Source: Septoria linicola (Eukaryota; Ascomycota; Dothideomycetes; Mycosphaerellales; Mycosphaerellaceae). Taken from it: a stretch of 64,000 nt of DNA. Under the pieces are notes generated by a model. It did not search any database and had not been told where the DNA came from. It saw only the letters and a list, made by a program, of their open reading frames with translations. Below are positions 33,764 through 46,726 of this stretch, piece by piece. The translations under genes and the position numbers were made by a program. Within the stretch, counting starts at the first letter, position 1, and each line of letters begins with the position of its first letter. Where the stretch lies: assembly GCA_024114885.1 (NCBI GenBank), contig CP099421.1, positions 1,612,001-1,676,000 of the forward strand, read 5' to 3'.

Positions 33764-34160
33764 ACGATAACGACGACGACGATAATAATAACGACGATAA
33801 TAATAATAACGATAATAATAACGATAACGACGACGACGCCGACGACGACGACGACGATAATAATAACGCTACGCGTTACTAACCTAGGCCTCTACTATAG
33901 AGTACTATCCTCGCTACTACTACTACTACTACTATTATACCGCCTCTACTACTACGTCGCTCTTATAGCTACTCTTTAGGTACTAGTATATTCGTATAAC
34001 GCTAACCTATAGCCGCTAACCGCTAGTAGTCCGTCTCCGACTTACGCTAGAGTACTACGTCGAGATTTAACTAGTACTACTTTACTAATACTAGTAAAGC
34101 GTAGAAGATAGGTACTACGCGTATTAGTAGTCTATATCGTCGATATATTAGGTTAGGTAC
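33764..34160 (+). pseudogene. Unassigned dead gene with poly-Asp tract
   Basis: From 33764 to about 33868 the plus strand is a pure run of GAC/GAT/AAT/AAC/GCC codons. With TpG-to-TpA conversion, GAT-GAT becomes GAT-AAT, so the ancestral reading is a roughly 30-residue Asp run. Downstream the same frame continues through Thr-, Pro- and Gln-like codons whose only stops are TAG/TAA explainable by RIP. No family recognised. Confidence 0.4.
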
Positions 34161-35274
34161 TACTACTACTACTAATTATTTTATATTCGCTAGCGATAGA
34201 AAGATATATTATAGCTACTATATATAAGATCGAAATATTAGTAATTATATATAGTTAGCTTCTATAGTAGCGTTCGGTATATACGTATACGTCTTAGGCC
34301 TTAAGCTTTATATATTAGTAGTAAAGATTAGCTTATTCTATATACTTTAGCTTCTTATTTTATATCTTAAAACCTCGAGTAAACCTATAAATTACGTTAT
34401 AAAATATAATCGTTACTTTATAAATAAAATATACTATTCTTTATAGGTTTAGGAACTAGCTAACTTTAGAGGTAACTATCTACTAGATCTCTATCTACTT
34501 ACGCTTAGTTAGACGTCGGAATAGGTTAGTACGAGTAGGGTTAGGTCTAAACCTATGTTCTTAGTAATCGATATAGGTTAGAGAGGTAACTCGCTAAAGC
34601 TTAATAGGTAGTACCTATAACTAGAAAATATAGGTTAAGGCGTATACCTACGTAGGTACCTATAGGAGTATAGGTATAGGTATACTAAAATCTATATATT
34701 TTAAGTATCTAAGCACGTAAAAAGAACGATAGGCGCCGACTATATATACCGACTATAGGAATAAGAGGAAACGAAGGTTTTATAGTATAAAAGTAGAAAG
34801 TAATCTTATATCGTTCGCTATAGTTATAATATAATTTAATACTACGCTTCTACTACGTAGCTAGGTATCTCGAAGTAGCCTAAACGCTATTCCTTATACT
34901 AAATATAATACGTAGTACTATACTACTTTAAATAACCCTTATTATCTATAACGCCCTATATATAAAGTAGTCTCTAAACGAGCTATATATCCTTCTACTA
35001 GATCGTAACTCGCTTTATATAGATAGCGTAGAAGTTAGTACCTATATAAGTTAGTATAAGCTACTAAATAGTAATATAGAAGGATATATACTCTTAAAAA
35101 CCTTTATTAAATAGAGCTCTACTACCTCTTATAACGCTTCTAGTATAGTAGCCTAAAAGCGTAGATCCTACTTAAAGCCGTAGGCGACCTCTCTTACTAG
35201 TCGCTAGAAGAGAAGCTTACTAATAAGTAGATTCCTAGTCCTCTAAAATATACGAATCTCTTATAGAGCTAAAA

Positions 35275-35325
35275 CTATAGTAGATTAGTATACCGACTAC
35301 GTTTGCCGACTACGTTTTAACTTAC
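35275..35325 (-). repeat. Intron relic, doubled-CCGACTAYR family
   Basis: 51-nt intron of the H3-like gene with GTAAGT, TACTAAT and TATAG. Its body is two direct copies of ACGTAGTCGGCA/TA, the reverse complement of the CCGACTACGT motif found in other introns of this block. Confidence 0.75.
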
Positions 35326-35584
35326 TATCTAGCTTATAGCGATAAGGCTTCCTTACTCTCCTTACTACTAGAGCCTTCTTAGAAAGCCTACTAGCTCGTA
35401 CTACGTTCTAAGTATTCGACTATACTTTTAAGATACGGGATTTCTTCTTTATAGTAAGTTTTAGACCGGCTCTTCTCTTCTTCTTCGTTACTATCTTACG
35501 AGGCGCTTTTTATATAATAGGCTACTTTCTACTAAGGCCCTTCCTACTAGTAGTAGGCCTCTTTTTAGTAGAAGGCTTATTATT

Positions 35585-35668
35585 CTCCTCTTTAGGCGCG
35601 TCTTTATTATCCTCCTCTTTAGACGCGTATTTATTATTATCCTCTTTAGACGCGTCTTTATTATTACT
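35585..35668 (-). repeat. Coding minisatellite in the H3-like tail
   Basis: Three imperfect 27-30 bp units (core CCTCTTTAGACGCG on plus), each encoding Lys-Asp-Ala-(Ser/Pro)-Lys-Glu-(Glu/Asp) on minus. Confidence 0.75.
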
Positions 35669-36022
35669 ATCTTATATATCGATAAGAATTAGATTATTAG
35701 CCTATCCTTAAGGCTAGTCGCTAGCTTTCTCTATTTAAAGTTACGTTAATAGAGTAGGAGAACGTAATATTTAATTAGCGAGAGCGCGTTATTTAGGCGT
35801 AAGTATAGTAGCGTCTTATACGAGACGATTAAGAAAGTCGTAGTTAATTAGAAGCACTATATCGCGCGAGAACGCGATAGAATATTAATAATATTATGTT
35901 TATTTAGAGTTACGGTCGTAAGGTTAAAATTGTAAGGTTTTAGTATAAGGCTAGAATTTAGGGTCTAAAGTCTAAGGTACTAACGACCTCTCTATTCCCT
36001 AGAGGAACTTACTATATATCTA

Positions 36023-36073
36023 CTAAGATAATCGGTTAGAAATATAGTCGGTATCTATAGTCGGTAGACTTAC
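36023..36073 (-). repeat. Intron relic, doubled-CCGACTAYR family
   Basis: 51 nt, GTAAGT at the 5' end, TTTCTAAC branch site and CTTAG acceptor on minus; the body has CCGACTATAG and CCGACTATAT. The host gene is unassigned. Confidence 0.65.
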
Positions 36074-38214
36074 GCTTCTACTAAACTATACTACCGTCCT
36101 AGCTAGTAAACCTTATACGAATACGACAGTATAGCTATAGATCCTTAGCCTATAGTATAACCTACTTTATATAGATAGCTAGGAGATTAGATATCTTAAA
36201 TTTAGTAGTAAGGAACGCTTTAGCTACCTCTTAGAGGTATTCTAAGGCTACTAATTAATAGCGTAGCCTACTACTAAAAGTAAGAACGATCTCGTAGACA
36301 AGCTACTAGAATAGGAGGCGTTAGATATATAGTTCTATTATACTCTATAATTTCTTAATCTAACGAAGCGTAATAGTGCCTAACTTAAGAATACGACGTT
36401 TCTACCTACTATTATAAGATATACGCTTCTAACGAGTGTTCGTTTTTACTATAATAACCTTCTTCTAAGGCTTAATAGGCTTCTAAGTAGTACTCTCTAG
36501 AATAGCTACTTTTAGTAGACTATACGATCGTAAACGCTAAGGAGAGCTTAAAGGGATCGATACTTAATTATCGCTCCTATATAGAGCGTCGTAATCGAAG
36601 AACAGTATAAGAAATAAAAGAAAGAGTAGAGATAGGAGGAAGGAAGTAAAGAAAGAAGAAGTAGGTAGTTAGAAAGATACTAAAACTTACTAAGACGCTA
36701 TAAGCTATAGAACCTCGGGTCTAAAGAGATACTAAGAAACTTACTAGATCCTACGTCTATACCTAAATAGGAAAGTACTATACTAGGAAAACTACTACCG
36801 ACTACGATTACCGACTATAAATCTTATCTTAATTAATTCTAGAAGCGTAGAACTAGAGGATAGTTATAGTCGATATTAGTTTACTAGATCTATATAATTA
36901 GATATTAGTATAGAATAATATAAAATAAGCTATTAGTTCTAAGTTATACTAAACTAAGGCCTATTCTATTAATAATAAATTATCTATAATACTAGAGAAG
37001 AGAATATTTTTACTATATATACTAGATAGTATAAAATATATAAATATAAAGTAGTAATACTCTCTCTCTTTTCTAAGACTAATTAAAAAGGCTAGTTCTA
37101 AAAGATTAGTAGAATCTTCTAAATCTAAAGAAAAACTTTCTCTATAATAGACTTAATAGTAGTATCTCGTTATTAGGCTTTAAAATATCTTAAAACTAAA
37201 TATTTATTCTATTAATATATACTATAGGATTCTTAGGATTTATACTATTTTAGTAATCTATTAAGCCTATTAACTTATTAAGTAGCTTAAAGAGTTTTAA
37301 ACCTAGTCTATAGATCGATAGGATAGTTCTTAATATAATAGCTAAAATTATAATATCTCTAGCTAATATATAAGGTTATATATAGTAGAAAAGGTAAGTA
37401 TAAATAAGTAAGTACTTCTTAAGAAGTTAAGATATCCTTTTTAGAATAAAAGCTCTTTAAGCTAGGTCTCTATAATCTACTATTAGTCTTATATAATTAG
37501 CCTATACCTCTCTTTTTAAAGTAATCTTTCTTCTATCTAGTAGATATACTATAGAGACCTAGGATAGGCGGACTTAGTAGATATATTAGCCTATACTAAG
37601 ATATAATCTAATAGTAAAGTACCGACTATATATACCGATAACTAATATTATCTAAAAAGCTATATTAAAGTATCTAGGAGCGACCTACCTTAACGTTACT
37701 TCTACTTAGTTAGCTCTTAGACTCTAGATTTCTCTACTTCCTATAAATTCTAAACCTCGCCTTCTAACTACCTATACTTATAACTAAATTCGTCGTATAT
37801 TACTATTACTTATCTAACCTACCTAATTCTACTACTATTTAGTAGGTAACCGTTATAGCTATCGAACGCGACACTTTTAATACTAATTGTCCTAGAAATA
37901 GTACGTTAGAAGCGTAAGGTAGAGTCTCTTCCTAAACTCGAGACGAAATATATAAGACTTACTACGATAAGAAAGGATATTAAAGACTACTCGATTAATC
38001 TAAATATACTACGCGACCGTATACGTACTTAAGCTATAGACGAAGATAGAGCTAAAGTAGACCGAAAACGTAAAGTAAAGAATTAAGCTTTTAGTCGTTT
38101 TAAGGTAAAGTAAATAGCTATACTACTAGGGTAGGACAGCCTCGATAAGGACGCGTAGAAGACGTATATTAATTAATAGAAACTAGTCTATAAGGCAAGC
38201 TTTACTAAATAACG

Positions 38215-38291
38215 GTAAGTCTCTATTATACTATTATATATATAGTTAGTAAACGTAGTCGGCGTATATAGTCGGCGCTAATATTATATAG
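38215..38291 (+). repeat. Intron relic, doubled-CCGACTAYR family (reverse motif orientation)
   Basis: 77 nt on plus: GTAAGT, GGCGCTAAT branch, TATATAG acceptor. It carries CGTAGTCGGCG and TATAGTCGGCG, i.e. the motif in the opposite orientation to the transcript compared with the copy at 36023. Confidence 0.65.
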
Positions 38292-38829
38292 GGAGAGGAA
38301 GGCTCTTAAGAAGGTAGAGGAAAAGAAATCTTCTAAAGATCTTACTTAGGAAGATAAAGAAGGTTAGTATATCGAGCTCTACTTTCTATATAAGAAGATT
38401 AAGAGAAAAGAGAATATATTAGAAGAATTCGAAAAGGAAGATAGTAGTATATAGGTTTAGGTACTATTAGATCCTTCTAAGTTAAAGAGAAACTCTATAA
38501 ACGTTATTATCGATAACCTACTAAGCTTGTCTTAAGAGGAGGACATTTAGGCTAAGTACGCTATTAAGCTATCTACTAGTACGCTAGGCTCTACTAACTA
38601 TAGTAGAGCGACTTATTAATACTAGTATAAGGTAATCGGCGAGTTCTAGTCTAAGATTAAGGCGCTAGACAAACTTATAGCTATATAAGTATATAGCGAT
38701 AGCGTAAGTCTTCTTATCTATTAGAAACTCCTATCTACTAATATAATATAGAGCTCCCCTTTTACGATACTACGGCTTCGAGGTCTAGCTATCTTACTTT
38801 AGACATTAGTACTAGAAGCCTAAGTTAAG

Positions 38830-38892
38830 GTATATCTACTAGCTATCTTAAGCGCCGACTATATTTACCGACTATATACTAATTAACTATAG
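38830..38892 (+). repeat. Intron relic, doubled-CCGACTAYR family
   Basis: 63 nt on plus: GTATAT (RIP form of GTATGT), GCCGACTATATTTACCGAC in the body, TACTAAT branch, ACTATAG acceptor. Confidence 0.65.
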
Positions 38893-40369
38893 TCGTATAT
38901 TACTAATAGCGTTTTGCCTATACCCTACGATATCTTTTAGATAGAACACTAAGCTATACTACGTAATATTCTTAGCTAGAAGCCCTCTTTCGTTAATTAC
39001 TTCTTAATCCTTATCGAGTATCTTAAATAGCTAATTCCTACTAACTATAATTAGAATACCTATAGATTCTCTATACCTACTATATCTATATAATAGAGAC
39101 AAAACGCGAAGCTTACCTATAGTATATTTAATAAATAATATATACTTAATAAGGAAGAGACTTTGCTCGAAGCTATAGTCGAGAGTCTAGTTTAAGCTAG
39201 ATTTAATAGCGAGTAGGCTAGTATTAGCTTTTCGTCTATTATTATAGATCTAATAGATCCTAGCGCACTTAATCTAGAGATTAGTACCGAGTTCTTAACT
39301 AGTCTATCGTTAGTAGACAAGAGGCTTTATCGCGTCTAATTAGTATAATTTAGGCTTCTCTATAGGTAAGAACTACTATAGACGTCGTACTAGGGTAAAG
39401 TTATAGCGTGTTTTATAGATAGTCTAGAGCTCCCCTCTTTCTTACTTTTATAATTTAGTCTACCTTTATCTTCTTTAACTCTTCTAGTTTTAATACTACT
39501 ACCTATAAATACGCTACCTTTATAGCGAAATCTATCGCTAGCTACTAGAGGACTTAGGTCTAGTACTCGACTAAGATAACGATATTAAGACAGCGTTTTT
39601 AGAGACTCTTTATAATTCGAATCTAGTCCGATAGTACCCTCTACGCTACGATATATAGTATTAGAGTAGAGCTCTAGTAGACTACCTACTACCTCTAAAA
39701 TTCTAATTAATATACCTACGTCTTCTCTAGACTAGACTTAAGTAAATAGAGTATATCTATAGTAGAAAGAGTATAAAATAGACTTTAGAGACTAGTATAT
39801 ACGACGATAGTAGGAGGTATAAGGTCGCTATAAGTATAAGTTTAAGATATAAAAGACTATACCTATTAAATAAAAGAGTACCTATTCCTCCTAGGTCTAG
39901 AAGTTTTTTAACTAGAGGATTAATATCGAGGATACTTTACTAAAAGTAGTCTACCGAGGTTACGAGACCTCTTTAGCCTATCTAGGCCTCTATATTAGTA
40001 TAAGTAGTCTTAGTTCTTACCTTCGAACTAAGGAGTACGTATAGGTATTTAAGAGAAAGAAGATACTACTAGAGTATATCTAGTAGTATAAAGACTATTA
40101 TATAAGTTCCTACCGACTACGTTTACTAACTACGTTATTAAGCTTATATAGTTAGGCTCGAAATCGTAAGGGTTACCTTAGCGACCTAGACCTAAGTATT
40201 AATAACTTCCTTATAGTATCTATATAAATAATCGTAGTATATAGCCTACTACTTAATTTCTTTAAGAATCCTATAGTCTACTATATATATATATATCTTA
40301 ACCCTAGTCTCGAAATACCTTTCCGCTCTAGTAAGACGATTAAGGCTCTTCTTCGAGAGGTCTAAGAGA

Positions 40370-42200
40370 GGTCCGAGGAAGATCTAAAGGCTATACTAGC
40401 TAGAACCTCTAAGGTTACTATCGTAGTCGATAGCTAGTAGTCTAGCGGTATAAAAGCTTTATTCCTTACTATCCGTACCTACTAGATCGACGCTAAATAG
40501 GTATAGTACGAGGCGATATTAGACTTTCTCTACGTTACTAGTAGATATACTAGAGAGCGACTTTCGAAATTACTCTTTAATATATTATAAAGGTTTAGCC
40601 TTAGAGACCGACTAATCGCTCTTATATACGATAACGCTAGAAATAATAGTATACTCTATAGGTCTATATACGTCTTACTAGTATCTATTCGATCGGTACT
40701 AACGTAAGCTAGTATTAAGGCTATCGGCCTTTACTTAATAGAGTATAGCGTAAAAATCGTAAAGTTTTCTATTTCGATCGAAGAGCTCGTAGAGCTAGTA
40801 GTACTAGATATTTAACTAGATAAGGCAAATCTCTTCTCTAATATTAAAGCTATTAAGCCTACTACGCTAGCTACGATTCTAGAACGGTTTCTATATTTTA
40901 CTTACGTAATATAGCTTACTATAAAGGCCTTTTTTATATAACTATAAATAATACTAATTAACGATCTATAAGAGTTTTAGGACGATAAGAAAGATTAACG
41001 AGCTCTAGAAAGGTTTTAAAAGACTAATATAGTAGCTTCTCTTAAAGGACTACCTAAACTTTTATTTAAGATATATCGTAGTTATAGTCGACGATCGTAG
41101 TTAGTAAGTATAGTTAGCGCTTATTAATCGTCCTAGGTCTATAGGTTTATAGTATAGGTAAACTCTAGTTCTTAGCGTTTCGAGAGCTTTATAGATCTCT
41201 AAAAGGAGCGTCTAAAGAATCTATATCCCTATCTAAAGACTTACGTACGCTAGTAAAAGTATCCTATAACGAGACTACTATAAGTAATATAAGACGTAAG
41301 GACCTATTAGAGCTCGACTACGATAATACTATCTCGCTTTAGTCGACTATACGACTTTATCGATAAATTTATTAAGCGTTAGTCGCTACTAACACTTATA
41401 CTATCTAATACCGACTAGTAACGGTTAGAATACCTTACGTCTCTAACTATACTCTTCGCTTAGGCTACTACCTACGTCGGTACGATAAAGAGCCCTAGCC
41501 TCTATCTAGTCCTTAGCTACTATAACTCTCTTTTCGATATTCTAGATAAAGTAGATAAGAAACTTAAGTATAAGAAAGAGGCTTAGAAGGTCTTACTCTA
41601 TAAGGTACTAGATAAAGCGTATACTAAGCTCTTTTAATATTACTAACGGACTTAGTAACGGTTTAGGAACTACTACGGTATAGTAGTACTACTATACCCT
41701 ACGATTAAGAGTATGTTCTAGAAGCGAGGCGCTTTCGATAACGATAGTTTAGAAGATCTCTACTAGAGCAAATTATACGTAGAGTAGTTAAAGTATTATA
41801 AAGCTTTATCTAGTACTATATAAGCTTCGAAACGGTAGCCTCGAGGTATATAAAGCTTCTTAACCTTCTTCGCTATAAGGATCGATAGCGACGATAATAA
41901 AGCTTAACTAGTACTAGACGTAGCCCTCTTAGTCGAGCCTAATAACGAACTAGAGCGCTATCGGAAAGTAGACTTCTTATATATAGAAGGAATAGATCCT
42001 ATAGATATATAGCTAGCTCTTACTAATATATTCTCTACTATATCGAAAATAGCCTAGGATATTCTATATATTCTAGTAGTAGGTACTAGATACGAACGAG
42101 ATTTTAGTATTATACGTTATTAGAACTACTATAATCGGATATATAATCTAGATACCTTTACGTATATTATACTATTACGATATCGATATCGCGATTATAA
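40370..42200 (+). pseudogene. hAT-superfamily transposase (RIP-dead)
   Basis: Plus-strand frames with only RIP-type stops show hAT landmarks. At about 40,381-40,660: KVTIVVDSxxS, then a Trp/His-rich stretch equivalent to TAHWID, and the catalytic-region signature IYDNARNNS (hAT: ITTDNASNN). At about 41,640-41,830: RxFRNYYGIVVLLYPTIKSMF with the family's LHP motif (here LYP by His-to-Tyr), then DLYxSKLYVExLK. At about 41,940-42,180: the C-terminal dimerisation region, ELERYRKVDF, IAxDILYILVVGTRYERDFS and LDTFTYIILLRY. hAT elements normally have 8-bp target duplications and short terminal repeats; I could not identify them here. Upstream coding to about 38.0 kb may belong to it or to another gene. 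Confidence 0.78.
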
Positions 42201-44403
42201 GTATAATATAAGAGTAGTACTTATTATAGAAGTATCTACTCTTTATCCTAATTTAGAACTTACTTATAATTAGATAGAGGTAGTCGAGGAGTAGAATAAG
42301 GAGGTTAAAAACGAAATTAAGGCTCTTTTAAAGTTTAATAGTATTAGCGATAATAAAGGAGTTATAAAGGTAGATAAATTATAGCGTCGAAGTACGCGAA
42401 AGCGTAATACGCTCTATAGAGAAGCTTTAAGAGCTAGAACGTAGCTACCGACTACGTCTACTAACTATATATATTATAAACTTAAGTCGACGTTAGATTA
42501 GCCTATCCGTTCCGCTTATTACTATTATCTCTCTCTCTATCTTTACTATTCTATTATATACTTCCTTTTATAGTCGATACTAACTAGAATAATTCTTCTT
42601 TATAGTTATACTTAAAACCTATATTATACCTATTTTTTGTTCGCCTAACCTATCTAAGTATAGAGTAGGTATTTATACTATACCTATTACTATCTTCTAT
42701 AAGTAGGCTAAGACCTAGCTTAACCTATATACTAACCCGTTTCGGCCTACCTATTCCGACGTCTACGCTTAGTAGCCTTCTTTAGAGCCTTATCGCTAGT
42801 AGTTAGGTTAGCTTTAATACTATTAAACTCTCGCTATCCGCCCTTATCGCTAGTAGATAGGTTAGCTTTAATACTATCGCTATCTACTCTTATTACTAGT
42901 AGTTAGGTTAGCTTTAATACTATTAAACTCTTACTATCTACTCTTATCGCTAGTAGATAAGTTAGCCTTAATACTATCGAATAGAGCCTAGTATATAGGG
43001 ACCTTATAATATCGCTTAAAGTAGGTCTCTAGGCGGCTATAAGAGCTATACTAACGAATAGAACTTTAGCTAAGATTCTATAGAAGGAGAACTTTAGAGA
43101 AAGCTAGTAGAGAGTAGCTAATTTCCGTTATAGAGTAGTAACTACGCTTTATAATAGAAAGGTAAAACTCCTCCTATTTAAGGATTTACTCGAGCTACCT
43201 TTTAGTTATAAAGTAGAGTCCTTATACTATAGTAGAGTCTTTATACTATAATAGAAATTAGAGAGTTATATCGCTTAATCCTCTATATATTAGTAGGTTC
43301 TTAGGATCGTCTAGAAGCTCTTAGAGCTATTAACTAGCTAGACGTATAACTTTCTTAAACTACTAGCGAGTATATTAATTTATAAGAGTAGCTTCTAGCT
43401 CCCGATTACGTCTAATATATTCTATAGTATATTTAATATCGAGGTCCTTATCGCTATCCTATCTATCCTATTATAGCGTAGTTTAAGTATTCTACTAGTA
43501 TAGTAGACTCTCTTTAAGCTCGCGAATACGTTATTAAATTATAGACTTATCGAGCTAGCGACGTTTCTAACTTAATTAGTTATTATTTACGAATTAGAGC
43601 TATATAAGAGGCTAGGTAGGTAGTAACTATAAAGTAGGCCGCTTCCTTAGACTATAGTAGAGATATAGGAGAAGTTACTCTTACTAATAGCGTATCTAGT
43701 CTTTATCTCTTATAATAGTAGTCTCGCTACTATTACTAGATATACGCTTAAAGTTAAATACGCGCTCGAATATAAGATCTTCTAACCTTTATACTCGAGA
43801 TATAGTAACGTACGTAAGTATAGTATTCTAGTAGCTAGTTTCTAGATCTAAAACTACCTTCGGGACGGTTATACTCTAGGCTTTATATACTATAATAGCG
43901 TATACTAGGCGAATAGGGAATTATATATAATATTATACTTCTCTTTTACGATAGAAGTTACGCTATAAATAGAAGATTAGAACTATAGCGTAGTCTACTA
44001 CGCGCTAGACGAAAGTATCGATAGATAGGCTAGTATAATCGGATATAGATACTAATACTAATAGGTAAAAAGAGTAGTAGCTAGTAGTAGGATCCTCTCT
44101 AGCGTACTATACTATATTATATAGACGATATTAAGTACTATTAATAATACCTCGCTTAGTCTAAACGTTCTCTAGTATTATTAACTTATAGCTAACTAAA
44201 AGATTTAGCTCTAGTTCTAGACTACTAGCCTTCTTAAAGCTAGCTTTAGTAGCGATAGTATCGCTATTCGTAGTATAGATCTTAAAGATAGGCTAGCGAT
44301 TATCTCTCTAATACTAGTAATTATATACGTCGGCCTCTACGTTCGTACTATATATATAGATTACTATATTAAACTAGTAGATTTCGGTAAAAGAGAGATT
44401 AGC

Positions 44404-44463
44404 CTAGTAGGTTAGTATTTTTTTTATAGAGTAGGTAGTACTCTTTATAATAGAAAGATATAC
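44404..44463 (-). repeat. Hairpin intron relic in Helitron gene (copy 1)
   Basis: 60 nt: GTATAT donor (from GTATGT), inverted repeat TTTCTATTATAAAG...CTCTATAAAAAAAATA, TACTAAC branch, CTACTAG acceptor. Confidence 0.8.
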
Positions 44464-45148
44464 CTAGTAGCGAGTTAAAAGGGTCTCCTAATACTTATAA
44501 GATACTATATAACTATAGAGGGTACGTAGAGTAGTAGAGAATATATACTAGTCTATATACTATCTCTACTATATACTTAGAACGATAGTTTTATTAAAGG
44601 CTCGATACTTATAGTAACTAAAGATATTCTAGAGAGTTATACTATTACGTAGTAGACCGTCTAGTTTATACTACTAGATATTATAGAATAGCGCCTTATC
44701 TTTAATAGGAGGAAGCTACTAGAAGTTACTAAAAAGTAGTATACTTAGACTACTAAAGAGTTAGTTATTACTCTTTACTTCCTTTAATCGGAGGTCTACT
44801 ATATAAAGAGTAGTAAGGCTAACTATACTCTTTTTATCGATAATTATATATCGTATATACTAGAGCCTTTATTAGAGAGCGTATAGTTAGCTAGATTTAA
44901 GAGCTTAGAATAGCTAATTACTAAATAGTAGCTTAAGGAGAGAGTATAGCGTACTACTACTAATACTAAAGGATATAGCGCTAGTAGATATATATTATAT
45001 AATAATCTCCTAATATAAGAGATTCTATAGATACGCTAAGAGTACCTAGATAATAAATAACTTACTAGTACTAGTAGGTCTATTAATATTAAGAAGGATC
45101 TACTATAGTAGATAGCTAGCTTTAGTATCTCGAAAGTAATTTATAACC

Positions 45149-45209
45149 CTAGGCCGTTAGCGGTTTCTATTATAAAGTATAGTAGTTATAGTATAATAGA
45201 AATACTTAC
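45149..45209 (-). repeat. Hairpin intron relic in Helitron gene (copy 2)
   Basis: 61 nt: GTAAGT donor, TATTTCTATTATA arm and TATAATAGAAA arm, CCGCTAAC branch, GCCTAG acceptor. It lies just upstream of the helicase P-loop exon. Confidence 0.85.
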
Positions 45210-45788
45210 CGCTAGTAGATTATACGCTACTTCTCTACTAAAAGATTAACTACTCTCTACGAGTACTAGCGTATACGTAATACTTAGGGATATTATCGCT
45301 TAGCGTACTTCTACTATTCGTATTCGTCGTAGACGTTCAAGCCTTATATACGCTTATTATATTTATCTATATAGAATATCTAGTTATATTACTAGTCTTC
45401 TATCTACTTACTAAGGTTATTAGGATCCTCGAATCGTACTACTAGGTTACGATATATAGTCTCTATAGCTAACTATACTATTACGTCTTTAAATATATCT
45501 TCCTCTTCCTATAAAGGAAAGCTAAACTCGTCGAAGTTATCTACTTAAGTAGTAGGTACGTAGACGTCTATATAGTTAAATTTATAGCGATTCTTATAGT
45601 TTATTATATACTTAGTATAGATAGAAGCCTATATTATATAATACCTATATAGTAACGTCGGATACTAATAAAAGAGATAATAGAGAACGATCTTCGTATA
45701 GTAGAATACCTTATAGTCCTTACCCTAAAGGTCTACCTTATAGCGAGATAGATATAATATAATATATAGTTTTATATAAGGTCTTAGA

Positions 45789-45851
45789 CTATAAGCTATT
45801 AGCGATTTCTATTATAAATAGTAGCTTATATATTATAATAGAAATATATAC
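45789..45851 (-). repeat. Hairpin intron relic in Helitron gene (copy 3)
   Basis: 63 nt: GTATAT donor, ATTTCTATTATAA arm and TTATAATAGAAAT arm, TCGCTAAT branch, TTATAG acceptor. Confidence 0.8.
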
Positions 45852-46726
45852 TATACGACCTTTCGAGGCGAGTATTTAAAGAGTATTAGGAACTTAAATA
45901 GTAGCGTATTAGTAAACTCTAATAGGCGAGATATATATTTTTCTAAGATAGATCTTATAGTTTTATTACTATCTTTATCTAATTAAAGGATAGTTCTAAT
46001 CTCTCTCTCTAGGTAATAGTCGAAACTAATATCCTCTTAGCTACTTTAGTAGAGAGGAATACCGAATAGGATATAAGAGACTTCCTATATAGACTAATCT
46101 TATTCTATAATTATATAGTTTATTAACTTAGTAGCGAACGATAGAGTAGGCTACTAAGAGTTAGCGATTTTAGTTATAATATAGGCTCCTCTATTAGTAA
46201 TAGAAATAGTAGACTTATATTACTCTTAGTTAAGTATAGAGCTAACCGAAGAGCGATCTCTTAATATAATCTAGTACTTAGCTCGTCCTTAGTAGTATAC
46301 TTAGCGACGTAGTTTAGTATAGCGTAGACTATAGTATAGAGAGAGATATTAGTATTTACGCGCTAAGCGAGAGCGATAGTAGGATTATATAGGTTTATTA
46401 TACTATCGTTAGAAGTAGTATAGAAGCTAAAGTAGTTTAGGTTATAACTCTTATCTATACGCGTAGGACTAGTAGTATAGAGGAAATAGAATCGATAGGA
46501 CTTAAGTATATCTAGAGGAGCTCTCTTCTTATAAGCCTAATAATAGGAGTCTATATAGATATATTATTAAATACGATTAACTATATTAGAGAGGTTACTA
46601 AGAGTATTACGAAGCTTATCTATCTATATATTATAGGTTCTATATATATACTACCTAGCTCGTTAACGGTTAGCTTCTAGATTAACTATAAAGATATACT
46701 TACTCTAAAGATCTATAAATATATTA

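Larger units (their letters stand above)
34940..35790 (-). pseudogene. Histone H3-like gene inside the element (RIP-dead)
   Basis: On the minus strand three exons in register give a histone H3 fold. Exon before the first intron ends VRKPYRYKLD (H3: KPHRYRPG). The middle exon reads LALxEIRIFxRTRNLLISK, LLFxRLVREVA and DLRFxATILEALxE, where x are TAG/TAA replacing Gln. After the second intron it reads TNFYAIYIKRVTI, equal to the H3 signature TNLCAIHAKRVTI after Cys-to-Tyr and His-to-Tyr RIP changes, then KDIxLVxR. Introns: 35325-35275 (GTAAGT...TACTAAT...ATAG) and 35091-35042 (GTATAT...TACTAAC...ATAG). Upstream, a continuous frame of more than 110 codons encodes an unusual tail: acidic KDASKEEDNKD repeats and then Lys/Arg blocks (KAPRKIVTKKKRRAG). 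Canonical H3 tails are about 40 residues; a long divergent tail is more like CenH3. It is non-functional as it stands. Confidence 0.8.
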
